This document shows, piece after piece, positions 1 through 8,380 of a DNA stretch of 64,000 nt. Every line of letters begins with the position of its first letter. Positions within the stretch are counted from its first letter, which is position 1. The notes beneath the pieces are model-generated. The model saw only the letters and a list, made by a program, of their open reading frames with translations, had not been told where the DNA came from and searched no databases. The stretch is from Salegentibacter lacus (GTDB lineage Bacteria; Bacteroidota; Bacteroidia; Flavobacteriales; Flavobacteriaceae): NCBI RefSeq assembly GCF_020164555.1, contig NZ_JAIQZB010000008.1, forward strand, positions 120,539 to 184,538. The letters run 5' to 3'. The translations under genes and the position numbers were made by a program.

Positions 1-1
1 T

Positions 2-808
2 TGGGTTAACTGGTTTGATGAATATGATGTTTATAAAAATGAATGGAAAAAACTTCCTGATTCGCCTAATGAACGAGATCACTTTCAGGCTGTAATAACT
101 GAAAATATACTTTTTGTTGCCGGTGGAAGAAAATCGGGAAGTGTTGAAGGCAACGGATTTGCAGGCACGGTAAAACCTACCGATATCTATGATTTTGATG
201 CTGAAAAATGGAAATCTATTACTGAAATCCCTACTCCCAGGGGCGGCACTGCAATTGGACTTTTAGATAATAATCCGGTTATTTTGGGCGGTGAAAGTGA
301 CACCCAGGAAGCTGCGCACAATGAAGCTGAAATTTATGATCTCGCCAAGGGAAAATGGGACAGTTTACCACCTTTAAAACAAGGCAGGCACGGTACCCAG
401 GCTATCACCATTAATAAACAAATTATTATTGGTGCCGGTAGTGGGAATCGCGGTGGCGGTCCTGAACTAAATTCTTTTGAAGTTTTCTCAAAAGATAATT
501 CCCTTAATTTCAGCACCGAAGCTATCCTAGCTGGCTCACTAAAAGCTTCAGCCGACAATCTTAATTTTCCAAAAGAAGAAACAAAAAGTGTAAGAATTTC
601 CCATAAAGGAGGCAACCAGGCCATTATTATTACCGAGATAAGCATTAGCGATGGCTTTAGTCTTATAAATAAGAAAAGCCTACCCTTTGTTTTAGCGCCA
701 CGTTCAGAATTTGAACTAGAAATAAAGGGAAATCAAGATCCCGGAGAACTACACGTTAAAACAGCAGGAAAAAAAGAAGGCATAAGGCTTAATCTAAATA
801 AAAAATAG
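2..808 (+). CDS. Kelch-repeat protein, C-terminal part (5'-truncated by window edge)
   Basis: The frame is open from the left edge of the window to a TAG stop, leaving about 268 residues without a start. The first ~170 residues show successive Kelch blades: a small 'AGG' or 'LGGE' glycine pair at the end of one strand, then a 'Y.FD...W' or 'YDLAKGKW' strand with a following 'LPPL' or 'IPTPRGG' turn. The last ~95 residues are not Kelch; they look like a beta-sandwich of the kind often appended to such proteins (SVRISHKGG, LAPRSEFELEI). Bacteroidota Kelch proteins of this sort are usually exported, but the signal region lies outside the window. No enzymatic role can be read from it. Confidence 0.75.
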   Translation, partial: WVNWFDEYDVYKNEWKKLPDSPNERDHFQAVITENILFVAGGRKSGSVEGNGFAGTVKPTDIYDFDAEKWKSITEIPTPRGGTAIGLLDNNPVILGGESDTQEAAHNEAEIYDLAKGKWDSLPPLKQGRHGTQAITINKQIIIGAGSGNRGGGPELNSFEVFSKDNSLNFSTEAILAGSLKASADNLNFPKEETKSVRISHKGGNQAIIITEISISDGFSLINKKSLPFVLAPRSEFELEIKGNQDPGELHVKTAGKKEGIRLNLNKK

Positions 809-943
809 TACTTCATTAATCCGGGAAAAACAATAAATTTGCATACCAAATTAATAACATAATTCAGGCTCGGTGGGCAAAGAATTTTGCGACAACAATC
901 GTTAAAATTTGATTAAATCCTGATGAAAAATTCTTTTGAGATT

Positions 944-951
944 TATTTTTG
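944..951 (+). promoter_or_regulatory. Candidate Bacteroidota -7 element before the exporter genes
   Basis: TATTTTTG fits the TAnnTTTG consensus of the main Bacteroidota sigma factor and lies 43 bp before the ABC gene start. No TTG at the expected -33 distance is convincing, so this is a consensus match only. Confidence 0.35.
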
Positions 952-994
952 CATATCATGGAAAAATCACTTTTAAACGGCATAGTATTACTTA

Positions 995-2659
995 ATGAGC
1001 AAAACTAAACCTGGAAACCCGGTAAAACGACTTTGGAACTTACTCAAACTAGATAAGCGCGATGTAAAACACATACTTTTCTATGCACTTTTTGCGGGTT
1101 TAATAAATTTAGCGGTCCCTTTGGGAATCCAGGCTATTGTTAATCTAATCCAGGGAGGCAAAGTTAGTACCAGCTGGGTTATTCTGGTAATTTTAGTAAC
1201 GCTCGCCGTAGGTTTAGTTGGCGTTTTTGAATTATTACAGCTCAGGCTGGCAGAGAATATTCAGCAAAAGATTTTTACCCGTTCAAGCTTCGAATTTTCA
1301 TACCGGTTTCCAAAAATTAAGAGCGAAGCCTTACAAAATATTTATCCTCCTGAATTGGCAAACCGTTTTTTCGACACCTTAACGGTTCAAAAAGGGGTAA
1401 GTAAAATTTTATTAGATCTGCCTTCAGCTACGGTACAAATTATCTTTGGTGTAATCTTATTATCTCTCTATCACCCATTCTTTATTTTATACGGATTATT
1501 ACTTGTTCTACTCCTTTACATCGTTTTTAAATTTACCGCTGAAAAAGGTTTAAAAACCAGTTTAGATGAATCGAAGCATAAATATGAAGTTGCTTATTGG
1601 ATTCAGGAAATAGCCCGAAATTTAAAAAGCTTTAAAATTTCAGGCCGCAGCAAACTCGCGCTTGACAAAAACGACAGGCTTACTGCAAAGTATTTAAAAG
1701 AAAGAGAAGATCATTTTGGGGTGCTTAAGACCCAATATATTAAGCTTATTATTTTTAAAGTTCTTGTCGCCGGTGGTTTATTGGCTATTGGAGGTATTCT
1801 GGTTTTAAACCAACAAATGAATATTGGTCAATTTGTGGCTGCAGAGATCATTATTTTATTGATAATTTCTTCTGTAGAAAAATTAATCCGCGGGCTTGAA
1901 GATATTTACGACACCTTAACGTCACTGGAAAAACTAGGCCAGGTAGTAGACAAACCTCTGGAAGAATTTGAAAATCAGAATACTATAAATGCTTCAAATG
2001 GCCTTAAACTAGAACTAAAGGATGTAGCTTTTGAACCCGAAGGCCACACGGTTTTAAAAGGTATTAATGTCACCTTAGAACCCGGAAAAATTTTAGCCAT
2101 CACAGGACCTGCAGGAAATGGCAGAACCAGTCTTTTAAAATTAATAGCAGGTATTTTCACTCCTACTCAGGGAAAGATTTACATTAACGATACTGCCAGG
2201 CATACCCTGGTTTTAAATGAGTACAGGCAACACCTGGGCACTTATTTACCCGATGAAATTCCTTTTGAAGGAACCCTGTGGGAAAACATAACTTTTGGCG
2301 ACACTTCTATTTCTGATCAGAATATAGATTGGGCTTTAGAACATTCAGGCCTAAAGGAGTATGTAAAAGATCAACCCAATGGAATATTTACTCAAATTCA
2401 TCCGGAAGGAAGGTACCTTTCTACACTTATATCAAAGCGTATAATCATTGCACGAGCTATTGTAAAAAAACCTTCTATTCTTATTTTAAAGGAACCTTTT
2501 GAGAAATTTGAACTTTCAGAAAGAAAAAGATTATTAAAGTTTTTAACCGATTCAGAAAATAAATGGAGCCTTATTATAGCCAGCAATGACAAATTATGGA
2601 AAGAAGTATGTGATGAACGCCTGGAATTACAGGACGGTAAAATTGTTAAAGCCCTGTAG
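995..2659 (+). CDS. ABC exporter subunit (TMD-NBD fusion) with degenerate ATPase motifs
   Basis: This 554-residue half-transporter has a membrane domain (about 1-320, several hydrophobic helices) and a C-terminal nucleotide-binding domain (about 335-554), the layout of HlyB/LapB-like exporters but without an N-terminal peptidase domain. The NBD is unusual. Walker A reads GPAGNGRTSL, with Arg377 where the catalytic Lys belongs. The Q-loop reads TYLPDE with no Gln. The LSGGQ signature is replaced by LSTLISKR. Walker B reads ILILKEPF, with Lys499 for Asp and Glu500 kept. The H-loop position is Asn531. The frame is intact, so the protein is made but probably hydrolyses ATP poorly or not at all. 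Two bases separate it from the HlyD-like gene, so the two are surely co-transcribed. It could be a structural partner of a second, active ABC protein. Confidence 0.85.
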   Translation: MSKTKPGNPVKRLWNLLKLDKRDVKHILFYALFAGLINLAVPLGIQAIVNLIQGGKVSTSWVILVILVTLAVGLVGVFELLQLRLAENIQQKIFTRSSFEFSYRFPKIKSEALQNIYPPELANRFFDTLTVQKGVSKILLDLPSATVQIIFGVILLSLYHPFFILYGLLLVLLLYIVFKFTAEKGLKTSLDESKHKYEVAYWIQEIARNLKSFKISGRSKLALDKNDRLTAKYLKEREDHFGVLKTQYIKLIIFKVLVAGGLLAIGGILVLNQQMNIGQFVAAEIIILLIISSVEKLIRGLEDIYDTLTSLEKLGQVVDKPLEEFENQNTINASNGLKLELKDVAFEPEGHTVLKGINVTLEPGKILAITGPAGNGRTSLLKLIAGIFTPTQGKIYINDTARHTLVLNEYRQHLGTYLPDEIPFEGTLWENITFGDTSISDQNIDWALEHSGLKEYVKDQPNGIFTQIHPEGRYLSTLISKRIIIARAIVKKPSILILKEPFEKFELSERKRLLKFLTDSENKWSLIIASNDKLWKEVCDERLELQDGKIVKAL

Positions 2660-2661
2660 AT

Positions 2662-4029
2662 ATGCTGAATATTTCTGAAGAAAAATTACACGAGCGTATA
2701 GATATTACCGGAACTAAATCTGGAAAATTCGTATTTTTTAGAAAGCACTATGCGATTTTTAATTATGTACTTATTGGATTATTTATCTTATTCATAATTA
2801 TTCTCTTTCTACCCTGGACTCAGAATATTAGGGCTACGGGAAATGTCACCACCTTAAGCCCTGAACATAGGCCTCAAACAATTCAATCTCCCATCCCGGG
2901 ACGTATTGAACAATGGTATATTGATGAAGGGGATTTTGTAAATAAAGGAGATACTATTTTAAGGATTTCTGAAGTTAGCAGCGATTATTTTGATCCTTTA
3001 CTCATCAATAGAACTTCCAGCCAGATAGAAGCGAAAAATCAATCGGCCAACTCTTATGACGAAAAGATTGGGGCTCTTCGGCAGCAATTAGAAGCACAGC
3101 AAGAGGAACGGAAATTAAAACGAAGTCAGGCCATTAACAAGATAGAACAAGCGCGTTTAAAAGTAAGAAGCGACAGCATAAAGCTTGAAGCCGCACAAAC
3201 ACAGGTAGAAATTGCGAAAACACAATTTGAAAGACTCCAAACTTTGCAGGAAGAAGGTTTATATTCCCAAACCGATTTGGAGGCCAGACGCTTAAAATTA
3301 CAGGAAGCCCAGGCAAAGCTCATCGCCCAGCGAAATGACCTTTTATCAAGCAAAAACCAGGTAATTAACGCTGAGATCGAGATCAATAGAATTAGAGCTG
3401 AATATGCTGATAAAATTTCCAAAACCCAACAGGAAATTTTCACCACACAAAGTAACCAATTTGGCACCCGTGCTGAAGTTGACAAGCTTCAAATCCAGCT
3501 TTCAAATTACGAACAGCGTAGCAGTTTATATTATATTCTGGCACCCCAGGATGGTTATGTAAATAAAGCTTTGCGTGCCGGTTTAGGCGAGACATTCTCA
3601 CAAGGAGAACAATTGGTGGGCATTATGCCATCTAACTATCAAATAGCGGTAGAAACCTATGTAAGGCCATTAGACCTGCCACTAATACACGTAGGTGAAG
3701 ATGTGCGCATTCAATTTGATGGATGGCCTGCAATTATTTTTAGCGGTTGGCCAAACCTTTCTTATGGAACTTATGGTGCAGAAGTAGTAGCGGTAGAAAA
3801 TTACATTTCGAAAAACGGAAAGTACAGGGTTTTACTTGCTCCAGACACCGAAGACAATCTCTGGCCCGAACAAATAGGAATTGGAAGTGGTGCTCAAACC
3901 ATTGCCCTCTTAGAAAATGTCCCTATTTGGTACGAGCTATGGCGAAATTTAAATGGATTCCCACCTAATTATTATGAACAGGGTGAGAATGCTCAGACTG
4001 AGACCTCAAAAAGTAATAATAAAAAGTAG
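2662..4029 (+). CDS. HlyD-family periplasmic adaptor (membrane fusion protein)
   Basis: A short cytoplasmic N-terminus is followed by one membrane helix (about residues 33-53), a lipoyl-like half-motif (SPIPGRIEQWYIDEGDFV), a long coiled-coil hairpin rich in Glu, Gln and Lys (about 115-285), the second lipoyl half (YILAPQDGYVNKAL) and a beta-barrel region. At 455 residues it is typical of HlyD adaptors. It would bridge the inner-membrane ABC protein encoded just upstream to the TolC-like channel encoded just downstream. The ATG follows the upstream stop after two bases, and 8 bp separate it from the next gene, so the three form one operon. The substrate is not evident from the sequence. Confidence 0.88.
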   Translation: MLNISEEKLHERIDITGTKSGKFVFFRKHYAIFNYVLIGLFILFIIILFLPWTQNIRATGNVTTLSPEHRPQTIQSPIPGRIEQWYIDEGDFVNKGDTILRISEVSSDYFDPLLINRTSSQIEAKNQSANSYDEKIGALRQQLEAQQEERKLKRSQAINKIEQARLKVRSDSIKLEAAQTQVEIAKTQFERLQTLQEEGLYSQTDLEARRLKLQEAQAKLIAQRNDLLSSKNQVINAEIEINRIRAEYADKISKTQQEIFTTQSNQFGTRAEVDKLQIQLSNYEQRSSLYYILAPQDGYVNKALRAGLGETFSQGEQLVGIMPSNYQIAVETYVRPLDLPLIHVGEDVRIQFDGWPAIIFSGWPNLSYGTYGAEVVAVENYISKNGKYRVLLAPDTEDNLWPEQIGIGSGAQTIALLENVPIWYELWRNLNGFPPNYYEQGENAQTETSKSNNKK

Positions 4030-4037
4030 ACTAATAA

Positions 4038-5414
4038 ATGCGCTTAGTACACTATTTTTCTATTCTATTCTTTATTTGTTCTTCGGCGTTTGCCCAAACA
4101 GACAGCCTAAGTTATACCGAATTTTTAGATATAGTAATTAGTGAGCATCCTGTAGTTAGCCAGGCCGGACTGGTGAGAAATATAGGCGATGCCGAAGTAC
4201 AATCGGCAAGAGGTGCCTTCGATCCCAGGTTTGAGGTAGATTATAAAGAAAAGGAATATAAAGGCACCGAATATTACGATCTTCTTGATGCTCAACTTCA
4301 AGTCCCAATGTGGTACGGATTGAAATTAAAAGGCGGTTTTCAGCAAAGTCAGGGCGCATATGTTAATCCACAAAACAAGGTGCCGGATGCCGGATTATTT
4401 CAGGCCGGTGTCATTTTATCCCTGGGAGAAGGACTCTGGATTAATTCACGAATGGCCGGTTTACGCAAAGCACAGGTATATAGGGAGCAAAGCAGAGCTG
4501 AACAGCAACTGATTATAAACGATATACTACTCGATGCTTCTTTTGTCTATTTTGAATGGGTAAGAGCCCACCAGAAATTAAAAATATTTGAAGATTTTTT
4601 AGAAAACGCCAACGAGCGTTACAGCGGAATTAGGCGCGGGGCCGAAATTGGGGAAATTGCAGGAATAGATACAGTGGAGGCGAGTCTAAATATCCAAAAA
4701 CGTAGGTTGCAAGCCAACCAGGCGTCGGTAGAACTTAGAAAAAAACGGCTGGAACTTTCAACTTATCTATGGGACCAGGATCAACCCCTTATTTTGCAAG
4801 AACAGGTATTGCCGGTAGGTACCGATGAAGTTTTTAGTACCCTGATTTCTGAAATTCCCGAGGCAAATTTTGACACCCACCCGCAATTAGAATTTTACAG
4901 ACGAAAAATAGAAGCGCTGCAAATAGAAAAGCGTTATCGCATTAATCAGCTATTACCAAAGATAGATTTAGAGTATAATTTTCTTTCAGAAGAACCCGAT
5001 AATTTTGAAACCTTTAATGCCAATGCCTACAAAGCAGGTGTTAAGTTTTCTATGCCTTTATTTCTGAGAAGAGAACGCGGGGATCTCAAGATAGCCGAAT
5101 ATGAGCTACAAGACGCCAAACTGGAACTCAGTCTAAAAGACAACCAGTTACAAGCAAAAATTAATGCTATAGAACAACAATTGCAGGCTTTTTTAGAACA
5201 AATTGAGATGACCGAGCAAATGGTTGTTGATTCTAACGCCCTACTTCAGGCCGAAGTGCGTAAATTTAATTTTGGAGAAAGTTCAATATTTTTAATAAAT
5301 ACCCGCGAAACCAGGTTTATTGAAGCCAGGCTGGAGCAATTAGATCTTCAGATTAAATATTTAAAAACCCAGGCAGAATATCTGCAAGCCCTTGGTGGAA
5401 ATCCTGTACAGTAA
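4038..5414 (+). CDS. TolC-family outer membrane channel of the ABC exporter
   Basis: This 458-residue protein starts with a Sec signal peptide ending in AFAQ (about residues 1-19). It is followed by two copies of the helical/beta outer-membrane-efflux-protein pattern: long amphipathic helices such as RAEQQLIINDILLDASF and the KFNFGESSIFLINTRE motif near the C-terminus, which is characteristic of this family. It would form the trimeric outer-membrane exit duct. It is the third gene of the ABC/adaptor/channel operon and is distinct from the second TolC homologue at 9541-10848, which belongs to the RND pump. Confidence 0.87.
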   Translation: MRLVHYFSILFFICSSAFAQTDSLSYTEFLDIVISEHPVVSQAGLVRNIGDAEVQSARGAFDPRFEVDYKEKEYKGTEYYDLLDAQLQVPMWYGLKLKGGFQQSQGAYVNPQNKVPDAGLFQAGVILSLGEGLWINSRMAGLRKAQVYREQSRAEQQLIINDILLDASFVYFEWVRAHQKLKIFEDFLENANERYSGIRRGAEIGEIAGIDTVEASLNIQKRRLQANQASVELRKKRLELSTYLWDQDQPLILQEQVLPVGTDEVFSTLISEIPEANFDTHPQLEFYRRKIEALQIEKRYRINQLLPKIDLEYNFLSEEPDNFETFNANAYKAGVKFSMPLFLRRERGDLKIAEYELQDAKLELSLKDNQLQAKINAIEQQLQAFLEQIEMTEQMVVDSNALLQAEVRKFNFGESSIFLINTRETRFIEARLEQLDLQIKYLKTQAEYLQALGGNPVQ

Positions 5415-5517
5415 ACAAAACGCCATTAATTTATACAGCAGATTCCCGAAATCTATGCTAATTAGTATTAACTTTATAAGTTATCATAAACATACTAATA
5501 TAATTAAAACGAAATTT

Positions 5518-5835
5518 ATGACTAGTAAAATTTTAAAATCCGTTGCTTTTTTAAGTGTTTTTCTTTTTATGGTTTCCTGCGGGGAAAGTACAGATGTAGT
5601 TGAATCTGGAACTTATCAGGGAACAATAGAAGAAGTAGAACCTTCTAAAGATGAAATCTATGTAAAAACAGATGACAATAAAACTTTGGAACTGTATTTT
5701 AAAGATAATACAGAATTAACCAGAGGTGGTAATACTGTGGAGTTTTCAGAACTGGAGAAAGGACAGAAAGTTGAAGTGGAAGTTGAAAAAGTAGGAAAAC
5801 GTTTAGATCCTATTTCAGTGAAAATTATGGAGTAA
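5518..5835 (+). CDS. Small predicted lipoprotein of unknown function
   Basis: The start is placed at the internal ATG at 5518, because from there the protein begins with a clean lipoprotein signal (MTSKILKSVAFLSVFLFMVSC, lipid-modified Cys21). The longer frame from 5392 would put 42 unconvincing residues in front and would overlap the TolC gene. The mature part of about 85 residues is acidic and alternates beta strands (TYQGTIEEVEP, EIYVKTDDNKTLELYF, KVEVEVEKVGK), resembling small OB-like lipoproteins such as DUF5666 relatives. I cannot assign a function. It is followed after one base by the DUF2231 gene, so the pair is probably co-transcribed. Confidence 0.7.
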   Translation: MTSKILKSVAFLSVFLFMVSCGESTDVVESGTYQGTIEEVEPSKDEIYVKTDDNKTLELYFKDNTELTRGGNTVEFSELEKGQKVEVEVEKVGKRLDPISVKIME

Positions 5836-5836
5836 T

Positions 5837-6331
5837 ATGGATCAGTCACCTGATTTTTGGCGGACAGAGGTTTTTCATCCTTTGTCCGTTCATTTTCCAA
5901 TTGCCTTATTACTCGTTGCTTTTTTATTTAAGCTAATTGCCTTGGGTTCTATCAAAGAAGTTTGGAAACAAGGTGGAACTGTTTTGCTTATATTAGGAAC
6001 TATTGGAATTTGGATCGCAATCTATACCGGTGATCTTGCCGACGGGATTGTTTCCCGTACTATTTGTGACCCAACCGCCCTTAAAGATCACGAAAATATG
6101 GCGTATATCACGGCCTGGCTCTTTACCTTCTCCCTTCTTTTAGATCTTTTAAAATTCTCAAAGTTTCAAACAATTACTAAGCAAAAGAAGCTGCTTTCCT
6201 TTTTTTGCATTCTTGCATTAACAATCGGCTCCGGATATCTTATGTATGTAGGACATTTAGGCGCAACTTTAGTCTATCAACAAGGAGCAGGCGTTTACAA
6301 GCCATCAGTCGATTGCGCTGAATTTAATTAA
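5837..6331 (+). CDS. DUF2231-family membrane protein
   Basis: The N-terminal motif HPLSVHFPIALLLVAFLF is the hallmark of DUF2231, a four-helix membrane protein family of unknown biochemical role, sometimes found next to cytochromes or copper proteins. About four hydrophobic segments are visible (around residues 18-37, 47-66, 88-106 and 122-142), and the conserved His residues at the start could bind a metal or haem. At 164 residues it has normal length. It starts one base after the stop of the preceding lipoprotein. Confidence 0.75.
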   Translation: MDQSPDFWRTEVFHPLSVHFPIALLLVAFLFKLIALGSIKEVWKQGGTVLLILGTIGIWIAIYTGDLADGIVSRTICDPTALKDHENMAYITAWLFTFSLLLDLLKFSKFQTITKQKKLLSFFCILALTIGSGYLMYVGHLGATLVYQQGAGVYKPSVDCAEFN

Positions 6332-6433
6332 CTTTACTGTTTAGTTACAATTCTTACAAATAGTCTTCAGACTTAATATTATGTTCTCTGAATTTCTATC
6401 AACGAACAATTTCACTCCTAAACGAATGATAAC

Positions 6434-6550
6434 TAAGTAAATTTCATCGGGGGCAAGCCCACGATGCATTTTAGTAGAACACGTTGTCAAACTTTACAAC
6501 ATTTACTAACGAGGCGAGCCTCGGGGTATTTACCCTCTTAGAATAAAAAA
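6434..6550 (+). repeat. 117-bp interspersed element, copy 1
   Basis: This segment is about 94% identical to 17542-17658, with about seven differences including one indel. It contains a hairpin ATCGGGGGC-AA-GCCCACGAT, a second hairpin CGAGGC-GA-GCCTCG, and a distant complementary pair AGTAAAT / ATTTACT. It abuts the U-tract of the terminator of the minus-strand protease gene. A non-autonomous, palindrome-ended mobile element (IS200/IS605- or REP-like) is a plausible explanation. Confidence 0.7.
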
Positions 6551-6551
6551 A

Positions 6552-6567
6552 CACCGCTCTCGCGGTG
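6552..6567 (-). terminator. Rho-independent terminator of the S8 peptidase gene
   Basis: Stem CACCGC / GCGGTG with a TCTC loop. Read on the minus strand it is followed by seven T residues. It lies 28 bp after the stop of the peptidase gene. Confidence 0.8.
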
Positions 6568-6595
6568 CTTTTACAAATAATATTTAAGCTATTTT

Positions 6596-7846
6596 TTAAT
6601 GAACAATAATTGCATCTGCAGTTCCATCTGGATCTCCATTTACAGTTCCGTCTGTAGAGGCACTACCTAATAATAAAACTCCGGCAGCATGTGGTGAAGC
6701 CATAGAAGTACCACTTATTGAATTATAACCACCATCTTTCCAGGTAGAATTTACAGCTACTCCAGGAGCAGCATAATCTACCGGTGGGTTTCCGTAGTTA
6801 GAGAAAGAAGCCCAGTTATCGTTAGCATCCATTGCAGAAATGGTTACAATGTTTGGCCCATTCACTCTAGCGGGAGAACTGTTATTAGCGTCAGAACTTT
6901 CATTTCCTGCTGCAAGAGCGAAAATAATTCCGTTTTCTGAAGCAGAAAGTACTGCATTATCCAAAGCATCTGAAATTGGTCCGCCAAGACTCATATTGGC
7001 AACATCACCGGCACTTCCATAAGCCGCTACGTGATCTACACCGGCAATAACACCAGAGTAAGAACCACTACCTCGACTATCCAAAACTTTTACCGGTACA
7101 ACTACAGCTCCCGGAGCTACACCTACCACTCCAAAATCGTTGTTTAAAGCAGCGATAGTTCCAGCTACGTGTGTTCCGTGACCATTTCCATCATCGGTAG
7201 ATTTCCCATCTCTCCCGGAGGTAAAAGCATTGAAGCCTCTGGAAGCATCTACGTTAAGATCAGGGTGATCGGTGTCAATTCCACTATCAATTACCCAAGC
7301 TACATTAGATCCCGTGTATGAAGCTACACCATTAACCCTTACAATTCCGTATGGGACATCCTGAGCAGAATCTCCTCCACCAGTATCACCATCTCCAGGA
7401 TCTCCATCACATGGTCCACCGTTTGGTGTTCCACAAGGAGGAGCAAATTGTACGATTCGATCTTCTTCTATAAAAGCGATTTCTTTTTTACCTCTTAAAG
7501 CTTCAACTTGCTTAAGAGTAAGTTTTAGCGCTGCACCATTAATAGTTTTACTGTAAACAGCTATTAACTCGGTCTCTGGGATATTAGCATCATTCAAAAC
7601 CCTTTTGGTAGTATTAGCTACTTCCTCCTGAGCTTTGGTATAACTTTCCGGGTATTTGGAAGAAGCACTTCCAGTAATATCCTTGTTGAACACAACAATA
7701 TATTGACCCTCAATAATATTTGCTGATGAAGGAGCTACCAATTCTTCATCCATTGGCTGTTCCCGCGCCTCGTCCTGAGAGCATGAAACAAAAAAAGCGG
7801 TAGCTACTACTGTTACCGCGAGTGATTTGAAATTTTTTAAATTCAT
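6596..7846 (-). CDS. Secreted subtilisin-family (S8) serine protease, lipoprotein
   Basis: A lipoprotein-type signal ends at Cys22 (AFFVSCSQ). An inhibitor I9-like propeptide follows (about 45-130, starting GQYIVVFNKD), then a Gly/Asp-rich linker and the S8 catalytic domain. The catalytic Asp is in VIDSGIDTDHPD, the His in GNGHGTHVAGT and the Ser in SGTSMASPHAAG, so the triad is complete. At 416 residues it is short and ends soon after the Ser motif (GDPDGTADAIIVH) with no type IX sorting domain. It should be a surface or periplasmic endopeptidase that matures by removing its propeptide. It is monocistronic, with its own terminator. Confidence 0.92.
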   Translation of the reverse strand: MNLKNFKSLAVTVVATAFFVSCSQDEAREQPMDEELVAPSSANIIEGQYIVVFNKDITGSASSKYPESYTKAQEEVANTTKRVLNDANIPETELIAVYSKTINGAALKLTLKQVEALRGKKEIAFIEEDRIVQFAPPCGTPNGGPCDGDPGDGDTGGGDSAQDVPYGIVRVNGVASYTGSNVAWVIDSGIDTDHPDLNVDASRGFNAFTSGRDGKSTDDGNGHGTHVAGTIAALNNDFGVVGVAPGAVVVPVKVLDSRGSGSYSGVIAGVDHVAAYGSAGDVANMSLGGPISDALDNAVLSASENGIIFALAAGNESSDANNSSPARVNGPNIVTISAMDANDNWASFSNYGNPPVDYAAPGVAVNSTWKDGGYNSISGTSMASPHAAGVLLLGSASTDGTVNGDPDGTADAIIVH

Positions 7847-8132
7847 AAAAATAAAATGTTTGGTTAATAAAAGGTTAATAGATTTGTCTAATCTATCACT
7901 TTATCGATAATTTCCAAACTTTTGTCGTAATAATTTAATAATATCATTATCTAACTTTTGTTTTTTTTAGTTGACATCTGTGAGTTCCATTGACTTTTTG
8001 AGGCGAAAGCTTTCCATCCTTCTGTATTCCTGTTTAATAATTAATGTTTTTAATTAGATAATAGAAAACCTGATCTATATCATTTTATAAGATTAAATTT
8101 TCCTGTATGTCCCACCTGTATTGCCCTCTCTC
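7847..8132. other. Intergenic region between protease and sulfur operon
   Basis: This AT-rich, gene-free stretch must hold the leftward promoter of the protease. I see no convincing ORF, repeat or structured RNA in it. The rightward operator and promoter begin at its right end. Confidence 0.4.
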
Positions 8133-8177
8133 TGTAACAAAAGTAGCTTCCAACAGCCCATTCACTGCCTAATTTTG
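8133..8177 (+). promoter_or_regulatory. Operator plus -7 promoter of the sulfur/RND operon
   Basis: TGTAACAAAAGTAGC at 8133-8147 matches 14 of 15 bases with the motif at 16535-16549. In both places a TAnnTTTG element (here TAATTTTG, 8170-8177) starts exactly 37 bp downstream of the motif start. That puts the motif centre near -41, as expected for class II activation by a Crp/Fnr-type protein. The dyad-like halves GTAAC and GTAGC, four bases apart, fit that family loosely. Confidence 0.65.
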
Positions 8178-8233
8178 TTCTCAAATCAGAAATAAAATTG
8201 TTTAAGCATTTTTCCAAACAATATAAATATTCA

Positions 8234-8380
8234 ATGATGAACAAGCTACTATACAAATTAAAAGAAGGTTTTACAGCGTTTCTGGAAACCTGGGGCTCTA
8301 CCCTGCAACCAACACATGTAAAACTTAAACCTATAAGGATAAGCATCCACAATATCAACCTTAAAAATCATCACTCATGA
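8234..8380 (+). CDS. Small protein translationally coupled to the SQR-like gene
   Basis: The frame encodes 48 residues (MMNKLLYKLKEGFTAFLE...), or 60 from the upstream ATG at 8198. Its TGA overlaps the ATG of the flavoprotein gene by the ATGA arrangement, which is typical of translational coupling. It lies just downstream of the predicted promoter and would be the first gene of the operon. The product is basic with an amphipathic start and no cysteines. I do not recognise it. It could instead be a leader peptide. The start at 8234 gives a leader length after the -7 element similar to that of the sister promoter at 16.5 kb. Confidence 0.45.
   Translation: MMNKLLYKLKEGFTAFLETWGSTLQPTHVKLKPIRISIHNINLKNHHS

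Noticed and set aside
8080..8358. Minus-strand open frame of 92 codons
   Set aside because: It overlaps the operator, promoter and coupled small gene on the other strand and has no family features.
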